Origin: an uncultured Sphingomonadaceae bacterium
GTDB lineage: Bacteria; Pseudomonadota; Alphaproteobacteria; Sphingomonadales; Sphingomonadaceae
Assembly: GCA_903871605.1 (NCBI GenBank)
Contig: CAIQHF010000048.1
Location: forward strand, 62,001 to 126,000
Direction: 5' to 3'
Length of the DNA: 64,000 nucleotides
Shown in pieces: positions 27,687-35,791 of this stretch; positions within the stretch are counted from its first letter, which is position 1, and every line of letters begins with the position of its first letter. The position numbers were made by a program, and so were the translations under genes. A model generated the notes under the pieces. It saw only the letters and a list, made by a program, of their open reading frames with translations, was not told where the DNA came from and did not search any database.

Positions 27687-28786
27687 AGCGGATCGCCGTC
27701 CCGCCAGGCGTCATGATCAAGGAAAGCGAGCGCGGCTTGATCGCGCGCATGATCCGGACCGGCCTGGCGCAGATAGAGCGAAAGGTCACGGATGATCTTG
27801 TCGGCGCGCTCGCCATCGAAGGCGCTGCGTGTGCCGAGCAGCCGCGCCGCCGCCTCCATCACGTCCAGGCCCGCGCGTTCGACGACGCCGCGCGCAAGCT
27901 GCGCCACCGCGACCGCGTCGGGATGCTCGTCGGCGAAGCGCAGCGCCGCCTCGGCGACCCAGAAGCCCGCCGTGCGCGTCGCGACGAGCGCGTCGCCGAA
28001 GCGCGCACGCTGGACCGGATCGGCGCGTGCAGCCTCGCCCATCGCGCGGCGCACCTCGGCCAGCAACGCTTCGATTCCGCCGAGCTGCACCGCACAGAAT
28101 CGCCACGCGCCGGCCGTGAAGCGCGGATCGCGGTCATAATCGCCGGGCGCGCCGAGCAGCATCGACGGCTCGACGGCGAGACCGCTCAGATCGTAGCGCC
28201 CGCTGACGCTCGCCCGCATCCCGCGTACGCGCCAGCCACTGGCATCGGTGCGGGACGCAATGTTGGCGGGGACGATCGCGAGACGTCGCTCGTCGTCCGT
28301 GACCGCGACGGTGACGAGCGCATGATCGAGCCCGCCCGCGCCGCTGGCGAAATGCTTCGTGCCGTCGAGCACAGCGATGTCGCCCGACGACAGGCGAACC
28401 CCCGGCGGCGGCTCGCTCGCCCACACGCCGAACCAGGCATCGCGATCGAGCGCGCGCGACAGCCACGCCGTCTGCTCGGGTGTCGCATACCAGTCGAACA
28501 GCAGCAAAGCGTTGACATGGCCCTCGTAGAGCCTGCCGATGCTGAGGTCGCTCCGGCCGACTATTCGCAGGGCGTCGCGGATCGCGGCGTGGCGTGCGCG
28601 CGCGTCGGTGAACGCTTCGCCACCGGCACCGATCGGGGCGAAGCGGCGGTGATAGCCGGCGCGCGCGAGCAGGCGCAGGCTTTCGAAGGGAAAGAGCGGC
28701 GCGGCATCATAGCGCGCACCCAAGGTCGCAAGCCGTTCGACCAGGTCGCTGCGCTCATCGCGGTCGATAGCAGAGGTCGGGATCAT
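27680..28786 (-). CDS. Acyl-CoA dehydrogenase-like flavoprotein
   Basis: A 368-residue protein with the acyl-CoA dehydrogenase architecture. The helical N-terminal domain has LSIGRLYEGHVNALLLFDWYA split around the usual region. The middle beta-domain has GVWASEPPPGV and DGTKHFASGAGG (the usual fad-binding GxKxfxSGa form), and the C-terminal domain ends with RDLSLYLRQAGPDHARDQAA. It may oxidise a C-C or C-N bond in an acyl or sugar intermediate. The start at 28786 overlaps the upstream gene as ATGA. Within a glycosyltransferase operon its substrate is unlikely to be a fatty acid for beta-oxidation. Confidence 0.8.
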   Translation of the reverse strand: MIPTSAIDRDERSDLVERLATLGARYDAAPLFPFESLRLLARAGYHRRFAPIGAGGEAFTDARARHAAIRDALRIVGRSDLSIGRLYEGHVNALLLFDWYATPEQTAWLSRALDRDAWFGVWASEPPPGVRLSSGDIAVLDGTKHFASGAGGLDHALVTVAVTDDERRLAIVPANIASRTDASGWRVRGMRASVSGRYDLSGLAVEPSMLLGAPGDYDRDPRFTAGAWRFCAVQLGGIEALLAEVRRAMGEAARADPVQRARFGDALVATRTAGFWVAEAALRFADEHPDAVAVAQLARGVVERAGLDVMEAAARLLGTRSAFDGERADKIIRDLSLYLRQAGPDHARDQAALAFLDHDAWRDGDPLW

Positions 28787-29835
28787 GCGGCGTTGCTCCT
28801 GGAGGGTTTCGAGGCGACCGCGAGATCGAGCAGCCACCGCGCCACGCGGCCCGCACCGTCCTCGACGTCGAGCGAAGCCAGGACGGCGGGGCCGAGCGTT
28901 GCGGCACGGTCGAGCAGACCACCCCATTCGCCCATTCCAGGCCAGCCGGGCGCGACGATGGCAGCGCCGAGCGCCGACAGCCGCGCGGCCTTGGAGGTTT
29001 GTTCGTCGTAGGGGCGAGGCTCGGCGATGCAGAGGAAAGGACGTCGATGCGCGATCACCGATCCGACCAGCCCGTCGCCGGCCGCACCGACGACGACACC
29101 CGCCGCGGCGATCGCCCGATCGGCATCGTCGACCCAGCCGCGCAATTCGAGATTGGGGGGCGCATCGGCTGGCACGCTGCAGGGGCCGATCACGCGCCAG
29201 CGCCGGTCGGGAACGGCACGCGCCGCTTCCGCCCATAGCTCTCCCTCGGCGCCGCCACCGCCGCGCCCGACGACACCGACGACCAGGTCGCGCTCGGGCT
29301 CGATCCCGGCTGTGGGCAGGTGCAATCCCGGCGCGTAGAACGTCCGGCGGCGAATATCATCGGGTGTCGCATCGTCGTCGAGCGCGGCATGAAAGGGGGC
29401 GAGCAGCGCTGCAGCGCTTGTGAAGGCGTCGCGATGCGGGCGATCGTCGCGGCGTCCGCTCAACCGCACGCAGACGGTCGGAACCGAGGCGAGCCGCGCC
29501 AGCATCGCAACCTCCACCGAGACGTCGACCACCATCAATGCGGGACGTGCTTCGGCGATCCATTCCGCGATCCGCGCGACCCGCCGCCGCACGCCCTCAT
29601 GATCGATCGGCGCATAATGCAGCGAAGGCGGGCGTTCGCCGTGATCGCGACCATCGAACGCGTCGCCCGACAGCCGGTCGTCCGCGAGATCGACGGTCGG
29701 GATGGTGCCGGTTCGTCCCGCCAGTCGGGTACCGAGCAGCGTGACCGCCCCGCCCGCCGCCCGCGCGATGGCGAGCGCACGCTGGCGGTGTCCGTCGCCG
29801 TGATGATGAACATAATAGCCGATCGCCCGCGTCAT
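28783..29835 (-). CDS. GT-B (GT28/UGT-like) glycosyltransferase
   Basis: A 350-residue protein of the MurG/UGT-like type. The N-terminal GYYVHHHGDGHRQRALAIA resembles the GHGHRxRxLALA segment of such enzymes. The C-terminal half has GWVDDADRAIAAAGVVVGAAGDGLVGSVIAHRRPFLCI, the donor-site region where UGTs place a conserved Gly/acidic motif; I quote only the ends. ATG at 29835 gives an ATGA overlap with the preceding gene. It probably transfers a nucleotide-activated sugar in the same pathway as its neighbours. Confidence 0.75.
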   Translation of the reverse strand: MTRAIGYYVHHHGDGHRQRALAIARAAGGAVTLLGTRLAGRTGTIPTVDLADDRLSGDAFDGRDHGERPPSLHYAPIDHEGVRRRVARIAEWIAEARPALMVVDVSVEVAMLARLASVPTVCVRLSGRRDDRPHRDAFTSAAALLAPFHAALDDDATPDDIRRRTFYAPGLHLPTAGIEPERDLVVGVVGRGGGGAEGELWAEAARAVPDRRWRVIGPCSVPADAPPNLELRGWVDDADRAIAAAGVVVGAAGDGLVGSVIAHRRPFLCIAEPRPYDEQTSKAARLSALGAAIVAPGWPGMGEWGGLLDRAATLGPAVLASLDVEDGAGRVARWLLDLAVASKPSRSNAA

Positions 29836-30749
29836 TGCCGCTGCAGTTCCGGAAGCGCCATGTCGCACGGCATCGCCGGCAAGGCGCGTTCAGCGCGCGC
29901 GACGTCGGCGTGGCTCGCGCGCATCCGCCGTCGCCATCGGACGCGTTCGCGCCAATGATCGAAGGCGGGAACCAGCGGCACATGATCCCGTTCGATCGCG
30001 TCGATCCATTGCTGCATGTCGCGCGCCATTCCGCCGGCAGCGCGCCCGGTCGTCCGCGCCGACACCCGCGTCCATACCGCGGGCGGATGGACCAGCTTTC
30101 CCCCCACGGCGATCGCGGCCTCGACCAACGCACGATCCTCGCCGGTCGCGAGCAGGGGAACGCCGCCGGCCCGTCGATAGAGTGCGGCGCCCATCGCGAG
30201 ACTTGCGCCCGTATGATCGCCATGACGCGGCGCCGGATCCCAGGGCTGCGGGTCCGTCTTATCCTCGATTTCGCGCACCTTCTGCCAATAGCTGTCGAAA
30301 CGACGCTTGAGCGCGAACACGGCAGCCGGCGCGGCGTCGCGATCGTCGAGTTCGATCCGGCCGCCGATGATCAGATCATCCCGCGCCGCCGATGCTGCGA
30401 TATTCGCCGCAATCCAGCCGGGCGGAGGTCGGCAGTCCGCGTCGGTCGAGATGAGCAGGCCATCGTCGCCGATCCGATCGACGCCGAGCGCCATCGCCGC
30501 GCGGCGCGCGGAGCCGACATGCGCGAGCGCGCCGGAAAATTCGTGCTCGACCGCATCGAGCACGACGCGGCCGTGACTGGCGGCTGCCGCTGCGCGCGCG
30601 ATCGCAAGCGTATCGTCGCGGCTGTTGTTGACGCAAAGGGCCAGAAGCACCGGTTGTTCGATCGTCTGCGTCGCGAGTGCGTCGATCAGCATCGCGATAT
30701 GCTGCGCCTCATCCCGCGCCGGAACGCAGACGCAGACCGCGCGCGTCAT
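29832..30749 (-). CDS. Family 2 glycosyltransferase
   Basis: A 305-residue GT2 enzyme. CVCVPARDEAQHIAMLIDAL is the nucleotide-binding start and LLISTDADCRPPPGWI carries the DxD metal site. A later GDHTGASLAMGAALYRRAGG and TGEDRALVEAA segment corresponds to the ED catalytic-base region. It overlaps both neighbours as ATGA. Donor and acceptor cannot be read from sequence. Confidence 0.85.
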   Translation of the reverse strand: MTRAVCVCVPARDEAQHIAMLIDALATQTIEQPVLLALCVNNSRDDTLAIARAAAAASHGRVVLDAVEHEFSGALAHVGSARRAAMALGVDRIGDDGLLISTDADCRPPPGWIAANIAASAARDDLIIGGRIELDDRDAAPAAVFALKRRFDSYWQKVREIEDKTDPQPWDPAPRHGDHTGASLAMGAALYRRAGGVPLLATGEDRALVEAAIAVGGKLVHPPAVWTRVSARTTGRAAGGMARDMQQWIDAIERDHVPLVPAFDHWRERVRWRRRMRASHADVARAERALPAMPCDMALPELQRQ

Positions 30750-31852
30750 GCGACGCTCAGGATCGGCATCGGGTCCGTGGCCGATGCTGGCATGGCGAAC
30801 CGGCCCGACACGGCCATCTCCGCGTAGATGTCCTCATAGGCGTCGACCATCCGCTCGGCGTCGCAGCACATCTCCGCGCGCCGGCGACAGGCGGGCCTCT
30901 CGAGCAAGACGGCTCGGCGCGCCGCGGCGGCGAGCGCGTCGACGTCGTCCGGATCGGCAAGCACCCCGCAGTGCGGATCGACGATATCGGGAACGCCGCC
31001 GCGTCGGAACGCGGCCACCGGCGTGCCGCAGGCGAGTGCTTCCGCGACGACGAGACCATAAGGCTCCTCCCAGCGGGGCGAGCACAGTGCTGCGCGCGCG
31101 CCACCGACCAGATTGGCGAGCGCGCCGTGCGACAGATGGCCGACATGGACGACATCGCCCCCCAGTCGCGGCGCGATCTCTGCCGCGAAGAAGGCGCGAT
31201 CCGATATGGGGCCGGCGATGCGCAATGCGAAGCCGGCACGCCGGGCCGCGTCGATCGCGAGATCGAGCCCTTTCTCGCGCACGATCCGTCCGTACCAGAC
31301 CAGATAGGGATCGGGATCGGGCGTCGCGCGATACGGGAAATGCGCCAGATCGATGCCATTGGACACGACATGATCGACCGGCGCCACCGCGGACCAGAGC
31401 CGCGCCGTCGCGTCCGAAACGGCCACGTAGCGCGATGCGCCGGCGCCCAGGCGTATCCCGCTCTCGAGCCAGCAGAAGGGGGGCGTATGCAGCGTCGTCA
31501 CCATCGGCGCCGCGATCGTCTCGGCCATGCTGACGGGCAGATAATGAAGCGAATTATTGTGGATCACATCGAAGTCGCGCAATCGCAACTCGGTCATCAG
31601 CCGCAGATAGGCATGATGCTCGCGGAAGAAGGCGACGTCATTGGCCTCGTCTATGCCGGTTGCCAGCAGCGAAGTCTCATCGCAAATCGCCTCGACGCCC
31701 AGCGTCGGATCGGAGCGCGTCGAGGCAAATAGGGTCACGGCATGCCCACGGCGCTGAAGTGCCTTCGCCAATATGTGCGTATGCGTTTCAAGCCCACCCG
31801 CGAAGGGCTCTCCAATCGCATGCTTGAGATGCGCGATGATCGCTATTCGCAA
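30746..31852 (-). CDS. Family 4 glycosyltransferase, first gene of the operon
   Basis: A 368-residue retaining GT4 enzyme of the GT-B fold. The N-terminal HLKHAIGEPFAGGLETHTH loop binds the acceptor side, and GRIVREKGLDLAIDAARRAG starts the donor domain. The E-x7-E motif is in WEEPYGLVVAEALACGTPV. It is the promoter-proximal gene of the seven-gene minus-strand operon. A short inverted repeat lies about 90 bases upstream of its start. GT4 enzymes of this type often act first or as chain-extending mannosyl/glucosyl transferases. Confidence 0.87.
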   Translation of the reverse strand: MRIAIIAHLKHAIGEPFAGGLETHTHILAKALQRRGHAVTLFASTRSDPTLGVEAICDETSLLATGIDEANDVAFFREHHAYLRLMTELRLRDFDVIHNNSLHYLPVSMAETIAAPMVTTLHTPPFCWLESGIRLGAGASRYVAVSDATARLWSAVAPVDHVVSNGIDLAHFPYRATPDPDPYLVWYGRIVREKGLDLAIDAARRAGFALRIAGPISDRAFFAAEIAPRLGGDVVHVGHLSHGALANLVGGARAALCSPRWEEPYGLVVAEALACGTPVAAFRRGGVPDIVDPHCGVLADPDDVDALAAAARRAVLLERPACRRRAEMCCDAERMVDAYEDIYAEMAVSGRFAMPASATDPMPILSVA

Positions 31853-32277
31853 CGCGGACTCCTCGGCGAAAAAATGGGAGAAGATCGACCGTCGAGAACG
31901 ACGTGGTAGAGTAACTCATTGAAACTGGATAATTTCCCGCTAATCTGGATTAGTATTTCTGCGCTGTTGTAGCTGGCGTAGTAAAGGGCGGCGCTGGCTC
32001 GAGGGCCGATAGTCATGGCCAGTGGCGTGGCCGGCGTGCGCGGTACGCTGGTGATAGGTGAAAGCGATCCCGCTTTTTGGCGTCGGGCGACGTCAGTGCC
32101 ATCGAGCGCCGCTTCATGTGGCTTCAGTCCGGCCCGATGCCGCGAACTGCCGCAGCAATATTCGACGACCTCCGTTGGCGCTGGGCCGATTGGCCCTCTT
32201 GCCCGTTCTGGCGGTAAGTCGCTTCGCTGGACCACCCGGTCGCGGCCGGTGATGACGGCTTACCCGCCAATAAGCGC
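31853..32277. other. Divergent promoter region between the glycosyl operon and merR
   Basis: About 425 bases without a supported gene. The part near 31900-31990 is richer in A/T than its surroundings, as expected for a promoter of the minus-strand operon. A minus-strand open frame (31843-32235) has no conserved features and is not called. Confidence 0.45.
31940..31953. promoter_or_regulatory. Short inverted repeat upstream of the glycosyl operon
   Basis: CTAATCTGGATTAG has perfect 6-base arms with a 2-base centre, in the A/T-rich stretch about 87 bases upstream of the GT4 start codon. It is a plausible regulator site, but no binding protein is known. Confidence 0.3.
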
Positions 32278-32308
32278 TTGCACCTGACGTTGCGTCAGGT
32301 GGTACGAC
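32278..32308 (+). promoter_or_regulatory. MerR-type promoter with 19-base spacer and perfect dyad
   Basis: A -35-like TTGCAC (32278-32283) and a -10-like TACGAC (32303-32308) are separated by 19 bases, the long spacing typical of MerR-controlled promoters. A perfect inverted repeat, CACCTGACG-TTG-CGTCAGGTG, fills positions 32281-32301. Predicted transcription would start within a few bases of the merR ATG at 32316, so the message may be leaderless. Confidence 0.7.
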
Positions 32309-32315
32309 TCGTCCC

Positions 32316-33128
32316 ATGATCGAGACACTCGAGATCGGCGAGGTGGCCGAGCAGACCGGCCTCAGCCATCGCGCGCTGCGCTTTTACGAGGCGCGGGGGC
32401 TGGTGAAGCCCTTGCGGATGGCCGGGGGCCGCCGCACTTACGGCCCGGGCGAGTTGGCTCGGCTGAACGCCGTGGTGGCGTTGAAACGCGCCGGCTTCAG
32501 CCTCGCCGAGATCGCGCTTACACTCGCTGGGCGCCATGCCGACCTCTCCGGTCTGATCCGCGCGCAGATCGCCGACCTCGATCGCAAGCTCGACGGACTC
32601 ACCGCCTCGCGCGGTCTGCTCGTCACCGTCCAGTCCCGCATCGATCGTGGCGAGCCGATCGACGTCGCGACCCTATGCTCGCTCATCCGTGCAGGAGACG
32701 AACAGGTGGAACCCGAAAACTGGAAAGCGGTGACCGACCGCTTTTTCACACCGCGGGAGAAGGCGGAGTGGAAGGAGAAGATGGGCGACGTACCCAATGG
32801 CTTCGATCAGGAGGCCTATGGCGCGAAGTGGAAAGAATTGTCCGCCCGCATCGAGGCGGCGATGCCGCTGGACCCCGCGAGCGAGCCGGCGCAGGCCTTC
32901 GTCGACGAATGGTTCGCGCTGCTCAAGCCATTCAGCCAGATCGCCACGCCGGCAATGTGGAGCGGCACCGTGCGGATGTACGAGAATATGGATCAATGGC
33001 CCGCCAAGGCTGATCCGGGCTTCTCGGCCGCTGTCTGGCGCTTCATCCAGTCCGCAACGCAGGCGCGCCGCGCGGCCGGTGGTACGATCGACGGGCCTGA
33101 ATGGATGAAGCGAGGATCCTCGACATGA
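32316..33128 (+). CDS. MerR-family regulator with TipAS-like domain
   Basis: A 270-residue protein. The N-terminal MerR helix-turn-helix is IGEVAEQTGLSHRALRFYEARGLV, shown in part, at ~7-30. A coiled dimerisation helix follows at ~75-115. The C-terminal domain (WKAVTDRFFTPREKAEWKEKM, then YGAKWKELSARIEAAM) resembles TipAS, which binds hydrophobic antibiotics. The gene has its own MerR-type promoter, implying autoregulation. It overlaps the CPBP gene by four bases, so that membrane protein is its likely output. Confidence 0.87.
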   Translation: MIETLEIGEVAEQTGLSHRALRFYEARGLVKPLRMAGGRRTYGPGELARLNAVVALKRAGFSLAEIALTLAGRHADLSGLIRAQIADLDRKLDGLTASRGLLVTVQSRIDRGEPIDVATLCSLIRAGDEQVEPENWKAVTDRFFTPREKAEWKEKMGDVPNGFDQEAYGAKWKELSARIEAAMPLDPASEPAQAFVDEWFALLKPFSQIATPAMWSGTVRMYENMDQWPAKADPGFSAAVWRFIQSATQARRAAGGTIDGPEWMKRGSST

Positions 33129-33790
33129 CAGCGATGCTTCGCGACCGGCGGTTGGCATGGTTGGCGGTCGCGGGCCTCGTTCTCACCTGGGGCCTGCCGC
33201 AGAGCGGAATCGGAGACCGGCTATTCGCCGGAGCCGCGCTCGGCCCCCGGCTGGCGCGCGAAGCGGTCTGGTGGGCGTTCGCCGCGATCATCCTGTTCTG
33301 GGTGATCCGCGTCGAGCGTCTGCCGCTCTCCACGATCGGCCTGAAGCGCCCGACCCTCGGCACATTCGGCTGGGGCCTCGGCTTTTCCGTCCTGATGATG
33401 GCAAGCGTCATGCTCAGCTTCGCGGTCATCATTCCGGCGCTGGGGATGCATCAGGACATGGCAACGACACGCTCGTTCATCGCGGTGCCGTTCTGGCTGC
33501 AATGCGCGACGATGATCCGCGCGGGTGTGTGCGAGGAGATCCTCTATCGCGGCTATCCGATCGAGCGGATCGGCGGGCTGACCGGGCGGCGCTGGATCGG
33601 CGCGCTGGTGTCGCTCGCCGCCTTTGTCGCCGCGCATATCGGCTGGGGCCTGTCGCAATTCGTGGTGGTGGCGTTCGGCGGTGTGCTGCTCACCATCCTC
33701 TATCTCTGGAAGCGCGATCTGCCCGCCTGCATGATCGCCCACGCACTCACCGATCTTGTCGGTTTCGCGCTGGCGCGCGCGCATGGCTGA
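33125..33790 (+). CDS. CPBP family intramembrane protein (Abi/CAAX type)
   Basis: A 221-residue protein with about six hydrophobic helices. It has the CPBP motifs CEEILYRGYPIER (EExxxR), FVAAHIGWG (conserved His) and HALTDLVGF. Members are intramembrane glutamic proteases or self-immunity proteins. The ATG at 33125 overlaps the merR stop as ATGA and is preferred over an upstream in-frame ATG within merR. Co-expression with a TipAS regulator suggests a response to a small-molecule toxin or antibiotic. Confidence 0.85.
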   Translation: MTAMLRDRRLAWLAVAGLVLTWGLPQSGIGDRLFAGAALGPRLAREAVWWAFAAIILFWVIRVERLPLSTIGLKRPTLGTFGWGLGFSVLMMASVMLSFAVIIPALGMHQDMATTRSFIAVPFWLQCATMIRAGVCEEILYRGYPIERIGGLTGRRWIGALVSLAAFVAAHIGWGLSQFVVVAFGGVLLTILYLWKRDLPACMIAHALTDLVGFALARAHG

Positions 33791-33930
33791 CAGATCGAGT
33801 CCCGAACCGACGATCCCGTTTCGACCGGCCGACGGTTTTCCAATTGCCCTCGCGAGGTCCCGGCGCCTTGAGACCGGGTTGAGACCGGGCCGTCGGCAGG
33901 CAGCGACGGTGCTGTATCGATGAGGTTGGC

Positions 33931-34020
33931 AGCGTGATGCCGATATCCGAGCGGCGCGTCTGGCGCGTGCTCGGCCAGCTCGGGTCGACGCAGAGCAAGG
34001 TGCCGCAGCGGCCGCCGAAA
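33931..34020 (+). mobile_element. Remnant of an IS3-family transposase
   Basis: The short plus-strand stretch encodes SERRVWRVLGQLGSTQSKVP. This resembles the start of IS3-family OrfB proteins (SERRACRVLGQHRSTQRKVP as I remember it). The match ends after about 30 residues, and no inverted repeats or further transposase sequence are visible. The rest of 33791-34094 holds no gene. Confidence 0.55.
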
Positions 34021-34094
34021 CGCGGCCGCTGCGGCATAATGACGGCCCCCGCATCCGGCGGGCCGGACTGTGCGGGGCACGTCTGCTGGACATT

Positions 34095-34316
34095 TCAACG
34101 GCGTGAGAAGGTCACGCCCTGCTTTGCCCAATCGCCAACGCTGTGGCACTCGACCTGAGGAATGCGCGAGCCGGTGATGGCATCGCTCTGCAGGCAATAT
34201 GCGCCGGTCTTGTGGTCGAAGCGGACGGTCGGCTGAGCGCCGGTGTCGGCCATGGCGGCAACCGCGCCGGTGGTGAGCAGGACGGCGGCGGCGGCGCATG
34301 CGATGGTGCGGATCAT
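34095..34316 (-). CDS. Small secreted protein of unknown function
   Basis: A 73-residue protein with a signal peptide (MIRTIACAAAAVLLTTGAVA, cleavage probably after AMA). The mature part of ~50 residues has two Cys residues in YCLQSDAITGSRIPQVEC and ends VGDWAKQGVTFSRR. This TGSRI..C..W pattern is one I associate with small exported proteins common in sphingomonads. The start follows GAGGGAAACC. No function known. Confidence 0.65.
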   Translation of the reverse strand: MIRTIACAAAAVLLTTGAVAAMADTGAQPTVRFDHKTGAYCLQSDAITGSRIPQVECHSVGDWAKQGVTFSRR

Positions 34317-34743
34317 GGTGGTTTCCCTCGAAATCTGGCTCGGCGAGGTTCGTCCCCGTCGATGTAGAGGGCTTTGCACGGGTCGTGCCAAATCATGCAC
34401 CGCGCCATTATACGGCACTTTCGTCCTTCGCGTCTTCGGTAACGCAAGAAAATGGGCCGATAATTGGCGATTATCGCCGACGGTTGGCAGCCCCGCCGTC
34501 GCGCGGCGTACGTGACCGGACATATCATGTTCGATTGCGGACACGCGGCCGCGCAAACACCGCATTGCGCAGCCCCGGGCATAGCGCATTGGCGGCGATA
34601 GGTTTCCCGCGGGAATGCCGCTCGGTCGATTGCGGTCAAGTCCGCCGCCCGACGACGGATCGATCGTGGCGTGGCGGCAGGCTTGACCGGGCCCGATGCT
34701 CGGTCGATGGCGACGATATGATCGAGTTCTTCGCCTGAACGAC
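34317..34743. other. Intergenic stretch before cofC
   Basis: No supported gene. The part adjacent to 34316 should contain the promoter of the minus-strand secreted-protein gene. No hairpin or repeat stood out. Confidence 0.35.
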
Positions 34744-34842
34744 ATGGGTGGGATGCGTCAGGACGACGATTTCGCCGCGCTCCGGCACCGGATCGGCGCC
34801 GCGCGTGCGGCTTTGGTGCTGGCGGAGCATCGCGCGCGGTGA
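34744..34842 (+). CDS. Possible 32-codon leader ORF coupled to cofC
   Basis: A short frame, MGGMRQDDDFAALRHRIG..., has a stop that overlaps the GTG start of cofC as GTGA. The overlap is what one expects of translationally coupled genes, and codon third positions are GC-rich. It resembles nothing I recognise. It may be the 3' remnant of a longer gene or a chance frame. Confidence 0.3.
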   Translation: MGGMRQDDDFAALRHRIGAARAALVLAEHRAR

Positions 34843-35408
34843 TCTGGACCGCGCTCGTACCACTCAAGCCACCCGCGACGCGCAAGGGGCGTCTCGCCGA
34901 GCGGCTGTCGCCCGCCGAACGCGAGCGGCTGAGCCTGGCTCTCTTCGAGCGGACGGTCGCCGTGCTCGATGCCGTGCCGGCGATTGGCGCGACCCACCTC
35001 CTGTCTGCCGAACGTCCCGATGGCTGGGCCAGGCCATGGTCGCGCGACGAGGGGCGTGGTCTCAACCCCGAGCTCGAGGCGGCGCGTGCCGGTCTCTCCG
35101 CCACGCCCCTGCTCGTGATCCATGCCGACCTGCCGCTCCTCGAGGCCGCCGACGTCGCGGCGTTGCTCGCATGCGCGGAAGAGCATGGCTGCGCGATCGC
35201 GCCTGACCGGCACGGCGAGGGCACCAACGCCGTCGCGGTCCTGGCGCACCTGCCGTTTCGCTTCGCCTTCGGCGTCGGCAGCTTCGCGCGCCATGCGGCG
35301 CAGGCGGGGCCTGCGGCGCGGGTCGATCGGCCTGGGCTGGCGCTCGATTGCGATACGCCGGACGATCTCGATCGCGCGGTCGCGGCCGGTTATCGTCTGC
35401 CGGCTTGA
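34839..35408 (+). CDS. cofC: CofC/FbiD phospho-acid guanylyltransferase (F420 biosynthesis)
   Basis: A 189-residue nucleotidyltransferase. IWTALVPLKPPATRKGRLA gives the N-terminal substrate/GTP-binding stretch, VIHADLPLLEA is the metal-binding Asp region, and GEGTNAVAVL and LDCDTPDDLDRA are typical of CofC. It activates 2-phospho-lactate, PEP or 3-phosphoglycerate with GTP to start assembly of the F420 side chain. The GTG start fits family length. The gene converges with npdG/fbiC, the other F420 genes here. The phospho-acid used cannot be told from sequence. Confidence 0.85.
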   Translation: MIWTALVPLKPPATRKGRLAERLSPAERERLSLALFERTVAVLDAVPAIGATHLLSAERPDGWARPWSRDEGRGLNPELEAARAGLSATPLLVIHADLPLLEAADVAALLACAEEHGCAIAPDRHGEGTNAVAVLAHLPFRFAFGVGSFARHAAQAGPAARVDRPGLALDCDTPDDLDRAVAAGYRLPA

Positions 35409-35663
35409 GGCGCCATCCGGGCGCGGCCGCGCCGAACGACGGTGACGAGCAGCGCGCACCAGAACAGCTCCAGATAGCAGTGAGGAGAGACGCTGAGATA
35501 AGGGTGGTAGCTCAGCAATGCCGGCGCCGTCGCCGCACAGCCAGACAACGCGCTGAACAGCGGCACTGAATAGAGCCGGTCGGAAGCCCCCGGTCGCGGC
35601 CAGCGCGAGCCAGACGTCGTTGAACACCTTCGCCAGCCCGCTGTACGCCCGATCTGTTCGCAT
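35390..35663 (-). pseudogene. Frameshifted remnant of a membrane protein
   Basis: Reading 5' to 3' on the minus strand, one frame encodes GLAKVFNDVWLALAATG. After a run of five C (plus strand 35587-35591) another frame continues as RLYSVPLFSALSG, ALLSYHPYLSVSPHCYLELF and ALLVTVVRRGR. Both parts are hydrophobic and protein-like, while each single frame degenerates past the run. A one-base slip in the run would join them. The family is unknown and the 5' part is missing. Confidence 0.35.
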
Positions 35664-35791
35664 CGATCGCTACCGGGACGACTTGCGGATCGTCCATCGC
35701 CGTCGTCCCTCTCCCGTCCGCCGCGCGTCGGTCGCTGGCGGATCCAGTGGATCGACGCAATGCTGCTTCTTATCGACGCCGGTCTTGAGCG

